Below the pieces are notes generated by a model that ran no database searches, was not told the origin of the DNA, and was given only the letters and a program-made list of their open reading frames with translations. Positions 54,091 to 62,784 of a stretch of DNA of 64,000 nt are shown in pieces. The stretch's first letter is position 1; every line of letters begins with the position of its first letter. The translations under genes and the position numbers were made by a program. The stretch comes from Algoriphagus aquimarinus (GTDB lineage: Bacteria > Bacteroidota > Bacteroidia > Cytophagales > Cyclobacteriaceae), in assembly GCF_900112005.1 (NCBI RefSeq), contig NZ_FOKK01000003.1, positions 1 through 64,000 of the forward strand, read 5' to 3'.

Positions 54091-56508
54091 ATGCTAAAAA
54101 ACTACTTCAAAATCGCCTGGAGAAACATCCTTAGAAATAAGATGCGTTCGTTTATTCATATTTTGGGTCTTTCTATAGGTGTGGCGATATGCTTTTTAAT
54201 ATTCAATGTGGTGACGCATTCTTACAGTTTTGATCAGTTTCATCCGGATAAGGAGAGAATTTATCGTATTAATACCCTCACGGATTGGGGAGATGGTGGA
54301 AGTTTTCCAAATTCTGGAACTCCAGGACCACTAGGTGAGGTGATTCAGGATGAGATCTCAGGAATCGAAGGAAAAGGCAGGCTTTATACTATGTATGAGA
54401 CTTTGGTGGCTTTGCCCAATACCAACAAGGTGTTTGGTAGGTCTAATGAAGTCACTTTTGCTGATCCTGGTTTCTTTAAAATATTCCCTAGAAAATGGCT
54501 TGCCGGAAATCCGGAAACGGCCTTGATTCAGCCTGAATCACTGGTGATCTCTGAAGAAAGTTTACATAAGTACTTCCCAGGTTCAGAAGCTTCAGACGTG
54601 CTGGGGCAGGAATTGATGTTTGTGGATTCGGATTCTATCTATGCCAAAGTGACTGGAGTAGTGGCGGGATATACAGATAACACGGACTTTATCTTCAATG
54701 ACTTTATATCCTACAGCACTATCCGAACAGAAGAGCAGATCGAGTGGTTTGGTCTGCACGATTGGACTTCGGTGAATTCTAGTAGCCAGCTTTTTGTCAA
54801 ACTCGCTCAAGGAGTATCTCCTGAATCTGTGGATGAAGCATTCAAGCCATTGATTGCGAAAAATATGGAGGCTGAAGAAAATGGGGAGTATAATACAAGC
54901 TTTTTCGCCGAACCACTTTCAGAAATGCATTTCACACCAAACTATGGTAGTACCAGCGTTTCCAAAGTATTCTTGAAGGGCCTGATTTTTATAGGACTGA
55001 TTATTCTGGTGCTTGCAGTATTGAATTTTGTCAACTTGGAAACTGCTCAGGCTATTGGTCGATCCAAGGAAGTTGGAATCAGAAAAACCATCGGTGGTAC
55101 CCGTTTTCAATTGATCACTCAGTTTCTCGCAGAGACATTTTTGATCGTGATATTCAGCACTATTCTAGCTATGGCATTTGTAGAAGGTATCAAATTGCTG
55201 TTTGCTACCTATTTGCCAAAGAATTTTACTATTGATTATTTCTCTCCTTATAATATCCTTTTCTATGCAGGATTTCCTGTGTTGATCTCGATGATCTCAG
55301 GGATTTATCCAGCACTGATTCTTTCCAATTACGATCCTCAGCGTGCTTTGAAAGGAGAAATGATCAGAACTGGGAAATTCTCTGTGGGCGTATTTCTGCG
55401 AAAAAATCTTACAGTAATGCAACTGTCCTCTTCCATTGCTTTCATCATTTTAGTAATGGTGCTTAACTATCAGCTCAACTACGTGACTAGCCAGCCTTTG
55501 GGTTTTGATAAGGAAGCTGTGATGTTCGCTTCACTGCCTTTCATGTCAGATCCAGATAAAATGCTGCAACTTCAGGATCGCTTCAACCAAGAAGCAATGG
55601 TGAAAAGTGCCAGCCTGAGTGGTAGTCTGGTGTCAACCACGAGCCTTTGGACTTCAGATGTCATGGTGCCTGTGGACACGACGGAGAAGCAACTTTATAT
55701 ACAAGTGATGAATGTAGATTCCGCTTTTGTAAAAGTGAATGGCATCCCTCTATTGGCAGGTTCAGACGGTATAGATAGAGCAGATGAGATCTTGGTAAAC
55801 GAGCAATTTGTGAAGGAAGCTGGCTTTTCTTCGATAGAGGAAGCGGTTGGGACGGAGGTTTCCTATAGCCAAGAGCAGGTAAGAATTATAGGAGTGGTTG
55901 CAGATTTTCACTCAAGAACGCTCCGGGAGAAAATTCGTCCATTGCTATTTACCTATAACCCAACCTATTTTCAGTCGGTGAATGTGAAGCTTAATTCCGA
56001 TCAAAATTTGGCAGTAGCTAAGGAACGATTGGAGCAGATTTATCTGGACATTTACCCTTATGAAACGGCATCTTTTAACTTTCTGGATGCCCAAATTGAC
56101 AAGTTTTATCGGGAAGACGTGAAAATTAAAAACGTGCTGGGCTTTGCTTGTGGGTTGGCGATTTTGATTTCCTGTTTGGGATTATTTGGACTTTCCAGTT
56201 TCACCATTGCTCAGCGAACTAAAGAGATCAGCATTAGAAAAGTCTTGGGAGCAACCTTACAGCAGATCCTATTTTTGATCTCTAGAGAGTACATGATTTT
56301 GGTGGGAGTTTCATTCCTGATCGCAGTATTTCCAGCGTACTACTTCCTCAATGACTGGCTCAATGGATTCAATACCCGAGTGGAAATGCCTTATTTAATA
56401 TTTGCAGCAGCCGGTTTGGGAGTGATGGCGATTTGCTTGCTGATCGTGGGTATTCATTCCTATGTCGCTTCGCAAACAAATCCGGCTAAGGTGCTGAAGA
56501 GCGAGTAG
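54091..56508 (+). CDS. FtsX/MacB-type ABC transporter permease
   Basis: About 805 residues from ATG 54091; an in-frame TTG at 54082 is less likely. MLKNYFKIAWRNILRNKMRSFIHILGLSIG, then a MacB_PCD-like domain with FHPDKERIYRINTLTDW. EVGIRKTIGGTRFQLITQFL and EISIRKVLGATLQQILFLI mark the two FtsX segments, and SQTNPAKVLKSE is the C-terminus. It has the same layout as its neighbours at 51484 and 59626 but has diverged. It may be transcribed with the first permease across the repeat-bearing spacer or from its own leader. Confidence 0.9.
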   Translation: MLKNYFKIAWRNILRNKMRSFIHILGLSIGVAICFLIFNVVTHSYSFDQFHPDKERIYRINTLTDWGDGGSFPNSGTPGPLGEVIQDEISGIEGKGRLYTMYETLVALPNTNKVFGRSNEVTFADPGFFKIFPRKWLAGNPETALIQPESLVISEESLHKYFPGSEASDVLGQELMFVDSDSIYAKVTGVVAGYTDNTDFIFNDFISYSTIRTEEQIEWFGLHDWTSVNSSSQLFVKLAQGVSPESVDEAFKPLIAKNMEAEENGEYNTSFFAEPLSEMHFTPNYGSTSVSKVFLKGLIFIGLIILVLAVLNFVNLETAQAIGRSKEVGIRKTIGGTRFQLITQFLAETFLIVIFSTILAMAFVEGIKLLFATYLPKNFTIDYFSPYNILFYAGFPVLISMISGIYPALILSNYDPQRALKGEMIRTGKFSVGVFLRKNLTVMQLSSSIAFIILVMVLNYQLNYVTSQPLGFDKEAVMFASLPFMSDPDKMLQLQDRFNQEAMVKSASLSGSLVSTTSLWTSDVMVPVDTTEKQLYIQVMNVDSAFVKVNGIPLLAGSDGIDRADEILVNEQFVKEAGFSSIEEAVGTEVSYSQEQVRIIGVVADFHSRTLREKIRPLLFTYNPTYFQSVNVKLNSDQNLAVAKERLEQIYLDIYPYETASFNFLDAQIDKFYREDVKIKNVLGFACGLAILISCLGLFGLSSFTIAQRTKEISIRKVLGATLQQILFLISREYMILVGVSFLIAVFPAYYFLNDWLNGFNTRVEMPYLIFAAAGLGVMAICLLIVGIHSYVASQTNPAKVLKSE

Positions 56509-57244
56509 GGGAGGATTCTCGCGGCGGCGCAACGGCGCAACGTTTAAAAAATCAATAGCATCAGAATAGCTCCCGCTCCCGATAGCTATCGGGAGGCTCA
56601 AAGGCGCAATGGAAATGATTAACCTTTGGGGTTTTGTTTGAACCCCGAAGGTTTTGAATATGCAATTCTCTCGCGGCGGCGCCATGGCGCAATGTTTTGA
56701 AACAAATTTTTTAAAGTAACGAGCACCGTCGGTGCGGATTATGTTATAGCCCCCGGTTTCAACCGGGGGGTAAATTGATAAGGCAAAGTTTTTGGGTTTT
56801 GGCCACGGGAATGTCAAGTGATGAGTTGCCAGTTCGCCAAAACGAGGGGAGTTAAAGATTTAAAATCTAAAGTCGAACGCTTAGAGATCCTGAAAGGATC
56901 AAACTTATGAATAGCCATGGGTGCAACCCATTGTAAAAGAGTACCCAAGTGACCCCTCGACCCAGAATGGGTCGAACTAATCAGAATCTGTATTGATCTA
57001 CTGCTGATTAATTATTCACCAATTTGTAATTCGGTTTGTGTCTTCACGAATCGAGGAATGTAAGGGCGAATAATTATTCGCCCTTACCAATAAATCGTTT
57101 CTATCTTTTCCGAAAAAATCAATAAATAACCCTAGAAGTAAATAAAATTTTTAATTAAGTTTTTTATCCCAAAATTGACATGAAACGTTAAATTGCAGTC
57201 CAGTTTTAAGAATTAACCACATCAAACGTTTTAAGTATTGTCTT
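56509..57244. repeat. Mosaic of short palindromic repeats (about 740 bp, no gene)
   Basis: At least nine separate palindromic units lie between 56517 and 57087. Two are CTCGCGGCGGCGC...GGCGCAA elements (56517, 56669). The 18-bp TCCCGATAGCTATCGGGA is at 56577-56594, and an AACCTTTGGGGTT hairpin is at 56621-56653. GCACCGTCGGTGC (56723-56735) and a CCCCCGGTT/AACCGGGGG hairpin (56750-56769) follow. Then come GATCCTGAAAGGATC (56886), ATGGGTGCAACCCAT (56917), CGACCCAGAATGGGTCG (56958) and a 28-bp perfect palindrome (57060-57087). Confidence 0.85.
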
Positions 57245-57922
57245 ATGTCCAAATCAAATTCTGTTTTTCTTTTAGTACTTTTTGCTTTTTCAATGGGCTT
57301 ATCCTCATGCGGTTCTCAAAAAAGTAATGCCGGTAAAGGCTTCGTAGCACTTTTCAATGGTGAAAACCTAGACGGCTGGGTAGGTAATAAGACTTCCTAT
57401 AGAGCTGAGGACGGGATGATCGTCATTGACCCAAAAGGAACTGGTGGAGGAAATCTCTTCACTGAAAAGGAATATGGAGACTTTGCTCTTCGATTTGAGT
57501 TTCAATTGACTCCTGGAGCCAACAATGGTCTAGGTATCCATGCTCCACTGGAAGGTGATGCGGCCTATGTAGGTAAAGAGCTTCAAATCTTAGATAACAC
57601 GGCGGATAAATTTGCAGACTTACAGGAGTATCAGTATCACGGTTCAGTTTATGGCGTGATTCCTGCAAAGCGTGGGTTTCTGAAGCCTGTGGGCGAGTGG
57701 AATACTCAGGAAGTGATCGTCAACCATCCGCACATCAAAATCATTCTAAATGGCGAGACTATCGTGGATGGAGACTACCTAGAAGCAAGTAAAAACGGTA
57801 CATTAGATCACAAGGATCATCCAGGATTACAGCGTAGTTCTGGGCACATTGGCTTCTTGGGTCATGGTGATGTCGTCCGTTTTAAGAATATCAGCATCAA
57901 AGAATTAACAGCAACCAAGTAA
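57245..57922 (+). CDS. DUF1080 exported lipoprotein
   Basis: 225 residues. Lipoprotein signal LLVLFAFSMGLSSCGSQ. DUF1080 body: GFVALFNGENLDGWVGNK, YGDFALRFEFQLTPGANNGLGIHAP, KELQILDNTADKF, YGVIPAKRGFLKPVGEWNTQEVIV and HIGFLGHGDVVRFKNISIKEL. This short form is the common partner of Gfo/Idh/MocA genes in glycoside 3-keto degradation. The next gene starts 15 bp later and encodes such an oxidoreductase, supporting a functional pair. Confidence 0.92.
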   Translation: MSKSNSVFLLVLFAFSMGLSSCGSQKSNAGKGFVALFNGENLDGWVGNKTSYRAEDGMIVIDPKGTGGGNLFTEKEYGDFALRFEFQLTPGANNGLGIHAPLEGDAAYVGKELQILDNTADKFADLQEYQYHGSVYGVIPAKRGFLKPVGEWNTQEVIVNHPHIKIILNGETIVDGDYLEASKNGTLDHKDHPGLQRSSGHIGFLGHGDVVRFKNISIKELTATK

Positions 57923-57937
57923 TAACTTCAATAAAAA

Positions 57938-59287
57938 ATGAGTAAGAAAATAGAAAGTATTGATCGTAGAGACTTTGTCAAAAAGAGTGGTTTAGGAATT
58001 TTAGGTGCTGCTTTGGCTCCTTCTCTTTTAGCTAGATTGAAGGCTGGCGAACGCCTAAGAACAGCACATATCGGTCTTGGCGGTATGGGAATGGCTGATT
58101 TGGACGCGATTTCCTCTCATGCATCTGTAGACGTTACAGCGCTTTGTGACGTGGATAGTGTAAATTTGGCGAAAGCTAAAGCACTTCATCCAAATGCTAA
58201 AGTCTATGCTGATTATAGAGAATTGCTCAAAGAAATGGGCGATCAAATTGATGCTGTGGTAGTTTCTACACCAGATCATACGCATGCACCAGCATCGATC
58301 ATGGCTATGGAAATGAACAAGCCAGTTTATTGCCAGAAGCCTTTGACTCACCATGTGAGTGAAGCTAGAGAAATGAGCCAATTGGCTGCGAAAAAGAATT
58401 TGGTAACTCAGATGGGTATCCAGGTTCACTCTTTCTATGATTACAAATTAGCTACCCTGCTTATTCAATCTGGAATCATCGGTAAAGTTCATACTGTTCG
58501 TGCTTGGTCTCCAAAAGACTGGGGTTATGATGGGCCTGAACCAGCTGGATCTGATCCGGTTCCTGCTACGCTAGACTGGAATTTATGGCAAGGAACTGCG
58601 CCTGAGCGTCCTTACAAAGAAGGTTTTTACCACCCAGGTAACTGGAGAAAAGTGATGGATTACGGTTGTGGTACCCTAGGAGATATGGGAGTGCATATTT
58701 TTGACACGCCATACAATGCTTTGGAACTTGACGTTCCTCGTACGATCATCAACGAGTGTCGTGAGCCTACGGGCTTTGGATTTCCTGCAAACAATGTAGT
58801 GACCTATGAATTTCCAGGCACAAAGCAGACTGCTGAATCATTGAAATGGGTATGGTATGATGGCATCGGAGCTCCAGAAGCGCATGAAGATTTGATGCTT
58901 CCAAATGGTGATAAGTTGCCAGATCAAGGAGCAATGTTTATGGGTGAAAAAGGCAGATTATTGTTGCCACACTTCCAGCAGTTACCACGCAAAATCGTGG
59001 ATGGAAAATACGTGGAAATGGACATCGAATCATTCAACTTAGGCAAACCTGTGAAGGATTATGCAGCTGAAAGTAACAAGCATTACCACCAGTTTGTAGA
59101 TGCCTGTCTAGGCAAAGGTGAAACAACAGCTCCTTTCTCTTACGCTTCTAGATTGACAGAAACTATCTTGCTTGGCGTGATCGCCGGTAGATTCCCTAAC
59201 GAGACGCTACACTGGGATAGCAAAAAAGCCAAGTTTGCTGAGAAGAAAGCGAACAAATTCCTTAAAGGGAAGTATCGTAAGTTCTAG
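57938..59287 (+). CDS. Exported Gfo/Idh/MocA-family oxidoreductase
   Basis: 449 residues. Tat-like signal IDRRDFVKKSGLGILGAAL. The Rossmann motif is AHIGLGGMGMADL; VSTPDHTHAPASIMAMEMNKPVYCQKPL is the conserved region with the CQKP (E/Q-K-P) motif. MGIQVHSFYDYKLA and WNLWQGTAPERPYKEGFYHPGNWRK follow. Homologues oxidise or eliminate at C3 of sugars or glycosides using NAD(P). Paired with the DUF1080 gene 15 bp upstream, probably in one transcript, which ends at the hairpin at 59483. Confidence 0.92.
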   Translation: MSKKIESIDRRDFVKKSGLGILGAALAPSLLARLKAGERLRTAHIGLGGMGMADLDAISSHASVDVTALCDVDSVNLAKAKALHPNAKVYADYRELLKEMGDQIDAVVVSTPDHTHAPASIMAMEMNKPVYCQKPLTHHVSEAREMSQLAAKKNLVTQMGIQVHSFYDYKLATLLIQSGIIGKVHTVRAWSPKDWGYDGPEPAGSDPVPATLDWNLWQGTAPERPYKEGFYHPGNWRKVMDYGCGTLGDMGVHIFDTPYNALELDVPRTIINECREPTGFGFPANNVVTYEFPGTKQTAESLKWVWYDGIGAPEAHEDLMLPNGDKLPDQGAMFMGEKGRLLLPHFQQLPRKIVDGKYVEMDIESFNLGKPVKDYAAESNKHYHQFVDACLGKGETTAPFSYASRLTETILLGVIAGRFPNETLHWDSKKAKFAEKKANKFLKGKYRKF

Positions 59288-59482
59288 TATCAAGATTTAA
59301 GTAGCAAGACGTAAGAATCAAGACATAAGATTTTAGAATCAAGAGTTAAGAAACAAGATCCAAGAAATAAGAGTCTGATTATTGAAACTTGAATATTGAT
59401 CACTGAGAATTGAGTATTGATTATTTATTTTGTGCGCTGGCGAACAAAAATGTTCGAGAAAGCAAACCTGATATATATGTGA
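59288..59482. repeat. Degenerate AAGAATCAAGA-type repeat tract and activator palindrome
   Basis: The first 110 bases are a chain of near-repeats built on AAGA(A/T)TCAAGA, GTAAGAATCAAGAC, AAGAGTTAAGAAAC. They are followed by TGAATATTGATCACTGAGAATTGAG. Such chains are common between Bacteroidetes genes. The palindrome CGAAC-AAAAAT-GTTCG lies at 59441-59456. Confidence 0.6.
59441..59456. promoter_or_regulatory. Palindromic activator site, copy 2
   Basis: CGAAC-N6-GTTCG, matching the site at 51246 in form and in distance (62 bp) to a TGGCA-type promoter element. Confidence 0.5.
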
Positions 59483-59517
59483 AAATGCCTCTGGAGTTAA
59501 TTCAGAGGCATTTTTTT
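59483..59517 (+). terminator. Strong terminator after the Gfo/Idh gene
   Basis: AAATGCCTCTG (59483-59493) pairs perfectly with CAGAGGCATTT (59503-59513), followed by more T. It lies directly upstream of the sigma-54-like element at 59519 and so insulates the two transcripts. Confidence 0.9.
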
Positions 59518-59518
59518 A

Positions 59519-59535
59519 TGGCATAAAAGTGGAAA
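59519..59535 (+). promoter_or_regulatory. Sigma-54-like promoter element, copy 2
   Basis: TGGCATAAAAGTGGAAA, differing from copy 1 at 51322 at two positions. It begins two bases after the terminator T tract. Confidence 0.5.
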
Positions 59536-59625
59536 TGACTAAAGAAGAATTGAGAATGGAGATTAGAGATAAAGATTAAGTCGATCCGAAATTTTTCAAT
59601 TTTCTAATATTTCAATCTTTTGCTC

Positions 59626-62025
59626 ATGTGGAAAAACTACCTTAAAATATCCTTTCGAAATTTGCGCAAGCGCAAGTTGTACACTGGCATCAACCTGATT
59701 GGGTTGACGATAGCTATTGTGAGTTTTTTGGCGATTTGCCTGTATATACAGCATGAGTGGAGCTACGATAAAATGTATGCTGATTACGATAGGATTTACA
59801 AATTCAATCAGGAATTTGTTTCTCAGGGCGAAAGTCAGTTAGTCGCTTCCACACCATCCAGTTTGATCCCTACGCTGATCGAGGAAATTCCAGAAGTGGA
59901 GACTGGGACGTTGGTTTTTGATATTAGTATTTTCTCTTCTGTACTTATCGATGCTGGTGAGGGAAATCAAGAGGAGAAATCCTTTGCATATGCAGATGAA
60001 AACTATTTCAAAGTCTTTGATTTTGAGCTTTTGTCGGGTAGTCCTGCTCATGTTTTGGCGGAGCCAAATCAAATCGTACTAACCAGAAGTACTGCGGAAC
60101 GCTATTTCGGTGATGCCGGATCAGCATCGGGGAAAATACTGAAAGTGGAAGGAACGGATTTTACTGTGTCAGGGGTGATGGAAGATTTCCCGAGCAATAG
60201 TCATATGGAATTTGACTTTTTGGCATCATTCAAGTCTCATAGACATGGAAAAAATCCTGAATGGTCACCTAGCAACTACTATACTTATGTGAAACTTAAG
60301 GCAGGGACGGATGTGAGTGCTTTTGAGTCAAAAGTGGAGCAGATCAAGGAAAAGTACCTTGGAAAGGAGCTAGCTGAATATGGTTATAAGACCTCTTTTC
60401 ACTTGCAACCTGTCAGTAACATACATTTGGGTGATCAATCCCTCAGCAGTATCAAGCCTGGAACGGACATTCGATACCTATATATTTTCGGCATAGTAGC
60501 TTTGTTGCTTATCGCAATTGGTATCATCAATTATGTGAATTTGGCTACGGCAGAAGCCACCGAGCGCAATAAGGAAGTAGGGCTTCGCAAAGCAATGGGT
60601 GCTGGTCGAGGACAGTTATTTGGTCAATTCGTATCAGAATCCATGTTACTCACGTTTGGCGCTACTGTGTTGAGTGTGCTGTGTCTGTATTTGATTTTAC
60701 CTAAATTCTCACAGATCGGTGGCGTACCATTAAGTACTAATTCTTTGATGAACCCCATCGGTATTGGTTTTATGGTGGGTCTGATTGCGATTGTAGGTTT
60801 GCTTGCCGGTATGTATCCTTCCTTGATTTTGTCAGGAATGGAGCCTATCAAAGCATTGGCAAATAAGACGAAAATGGGTGGGGGCGCATGGGTGAGAAAA
60901 TCCTTGGTAGTTTTCCAGTTCTTTGTTTCCATAGGTTTGCTGATCGCTACTTTTATTGTGAAAAATCAACTGGATCACATGCAAAATGTAAGCTTGGGAT
61001 ACGACCGTGAGCAGGTAGTTGCGTTGACTTATCACTACAGCATGCGAAATGTGGCTGAGACCATGAAGTCTGAAATGCTTAGAAGCGGCGCGGCAAGTTC
61101 TATATCGCTGGCCGGAGATATGCCTATACATATCCAGGCAGGATATAAGATTTTTCCAGGTGGTGACAATCAGCGTGAGTTTATGATCACGGGATATTCT
61201 ACAGATGAAGACATTGTAAAAACATTAAACCTAGCAATTCTTGCGGGTACTGATCTCAATGAAAATGATATTTCCAGAGCTGAGGCCAATGAAAGTAAAG
61301 CCATAATCCCTATCATTTTGAATGAGTCAGCAATCAAGGAAATGGGCTGGGAACCAGAAGAGGCGATAGGAAAAATTGTGAATTTCGGTTTCTCGGATGC
61401 GAGAATTAAAGCAGTGGTAGGCGATTTCTATTTCAACTCCATGCACGAGGATATTGGCCCGCTTGGGATATTTAGAGACCAGGGAAATGCTAACGTGATG
61501 TTAGTAAAAATACCTTCTGGAAACCCTAGTGCTACACTTGCTTCTTTGGAAGAAGTATGGAAAAAGTTTGTGCCAGAGCGACCATTTAATTACAGATTTA
61601 TAGATCAGGAATATGCTCAGCTTTATCGCTCTGAAGAGCGAGTGGGGGTGATCTTTACGCTGTTTTCAGGCATAGCCGTCTTAATAGCCTGCATGGGGTT
61701 ATTTGGATTGGTGTCCTACGTCGCGCTTCGCAGAACCCGTGAAATCAGTATTCGGAAAGTACTTGGAGCTACGCAAAAAGATGTAGTGTCTGTACTTGCT
61801 TCGGATTTCTTCAAGTTGCTCTTAGTAGCTTCTGTTTTGGCCATTGGATTCGGACTTTGGTTCTCTGATACTTGGCTTCAGTCCTTTGCTAATAAAGTTG
61901 AATTCTCGCCTATGCCTTATATTTTAGCAGTTATGCTGGTCTTATTATTAGCAGGTTTGACTATAGGATATAGAAGTTGGAAAGTGTTCAGACTGAATCC
62001 AGCGAAGACATTGAAGAGTGAATAG
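59626..62025 (+). CDS. FtsX/MacB-type ABC transporter permease
   Basis: 799 residues from ATG 59626; the in-frame TTG at 59620 adds only two codons. MWKNYLKISFRNLRKRKLYTGINLIGLTIAIV, MacB_PCD domain with IYKFNQEFVSQ, then EVGLRKAMGAGRGQLFGQF and EISIRKVLGATQKDVVSVL. It ends NPAKTLKSE. It is the permease nearest the ATPase gene (75 bp downstream) and the best candidate partner for it. Its own regulatory unit is the palindrome plus TGGCA element. Confidence 0.92.
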   Translation: MWKNYLKISFRNLRKRKLYTGINLIGLTIAIVSFLAICLYIQHEWSYDKMYADYDRIYKFNQEFVSQGESQLVASTPSSLIPTLIEEIPEVETGTLVFDISIFSSVLIDAGEGNQEEKSFAYADENYFKVFDFELLSGSPAHVLAEPNQIVLTRSTAERYFGDAGSASGKILKVEGTDFTVSGVMEDFPSNSHMEFDFLASFKSHRHGKNPEWSPSNYYTYVKLKAGTDVSAFESKVEQIKEKYLGKELAEYGYKTSFHLQPVSNIHLGDQSLSSIKPGTDIRYLYIFGIVALLLIAIGIINYVNLATAEATERNKEVGLRKAMGAGRGQLFGQFVSESMLLTFGATVLSVLCLYLILPKFSQIGGVPLSTNSLMNPIGIGFMVGLIAIVGLLAGMYPSLILSGMEPIKALANKTKMGGGAWVRKSLVVFQFFVSIGLLIATFIVKNQLDHMQNVSLGYDREQVVALTYHYSMRNVAETMKSEMLRSGAASSISLAGDMPIHIQAGYKIFPGGDNQREFMITGYSTDEDIVKTLNLAILAGTDLNENDISRAEANESKAIIPIILNESAIKEMGWEPEEAIGKIVNFGFSDARIKAVVGDFYFNSMHEDIGPLGIFRDQGNANVMLVKIPSGNPSATLASLEEVWKKFVPERPFNYRFIDQEYAQLYRSEERVGVIFTLFSGIAVLIACMGLFGLVSYVALRRTREISIRKVLGATQKDVVSVLASDFFKLLLVASVLAIGFGLWFSDTWLQSFANKVEFSPMPYILAVMLVLLLAGLTIGYRSWKVFRLNPAKTLKSE

Positions 62026-62100
62026 AATTTAAAATTTAGAATGAATAATTAGAAATGGATAGTATTCCAATTTTTCAATTTTCAAATATTTCAATTTAAA

Positions 62101-62784
62101 ATGATAGAATTAAAAAACCTGGATAAATACATTGAATCACGATTTCAGCGTGTATTTATCCTCAAAGGAATAGATCTTACGATTAATGAAGGGGAATTCA
62201 TCACGCTCATGGGGCCAAGCGGCGCAGGAAAGTCTACTCTCCTAAACATCCTTGGTTTACTGGATGAGGAGTATGATGGAAATTACCTCTTTGGTGACAG
62301 AAGCATTAAATCAATGAAAGATCGGGAGCGTTCGGCACTTCACAAAAGTGAGTTTGGATACATTTTCCAAGCTTACCATTTGATCGATGAGTTGACGGTA
62401 TACGAGAATATCGAAACCCCACTTTTGTATAGAAAAGTATCTTCCAATGAGCGTAAAAGCATTATTGCTGATCTTCTTGATCGATTTAATATGGTTGCGA
62501 AAAAAGATCTTTTTCCAGCTCAACTTTCTGGGGGGCAGCAGCAGTTGGTAGGTATAGCAAGGGCTGTAGCGGGTAAGCCGCGCGTACTTCTAGCAGATGA
62601 GCCTACTGGGAATTTGCACTCTGGTCAGGCTAAGGAAATCATGGAAATTTTTCAGGAATTGCACCGCGAAGGAACTACAATTATTCAAGCTACCCATGCA
62701 CGGGAAAATGCGGATTACGGCACTCGATTAATCGATATGCTGGATGGAAAAATAGAAAAAGATGAAGCGATTATACATGTATAA
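62101..62784 (+). CDS. MacB/LolD-type ABC transporter ATP-binding protein
   Basis: 227 residues, one nucleotide-binding domain. Walker A MGPSGAGKST (37-46), Q-loop YIFQAYHLIDELTVYENI, signature LSGGQQQLVGIARA (the Q-Q-Q variant of the usual QRQR), Walker B VLLADEPTGNL, H-loop QATHAREN. This is the MacB/LolD/FtsE subfamily. It should power the FtsX-type permeases here. The TolC gene overlaps its end by 8 bp, so ATPase and channel are translated together. Confidence 0.93.
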   Translation: MIELKNLDKYIESRFQRVFILKGIDLTINEGEFITLMGPSGAGKSTLLNILGLLDEEYDGNYLFGDRSIKSMKDRERSALHKSEFGYIFQAYHLIDELTVYENIETPLLYRKVSSNERKSIIADLLDRFNMVAKKDLFPAQLSGGQQQLVGIARAVAGKPRVLLADEPTGNLHSGQAKEIMEIFQELHREGTTIIQATHARENADYGTRLIDMLDGKIEKDEAIIHV

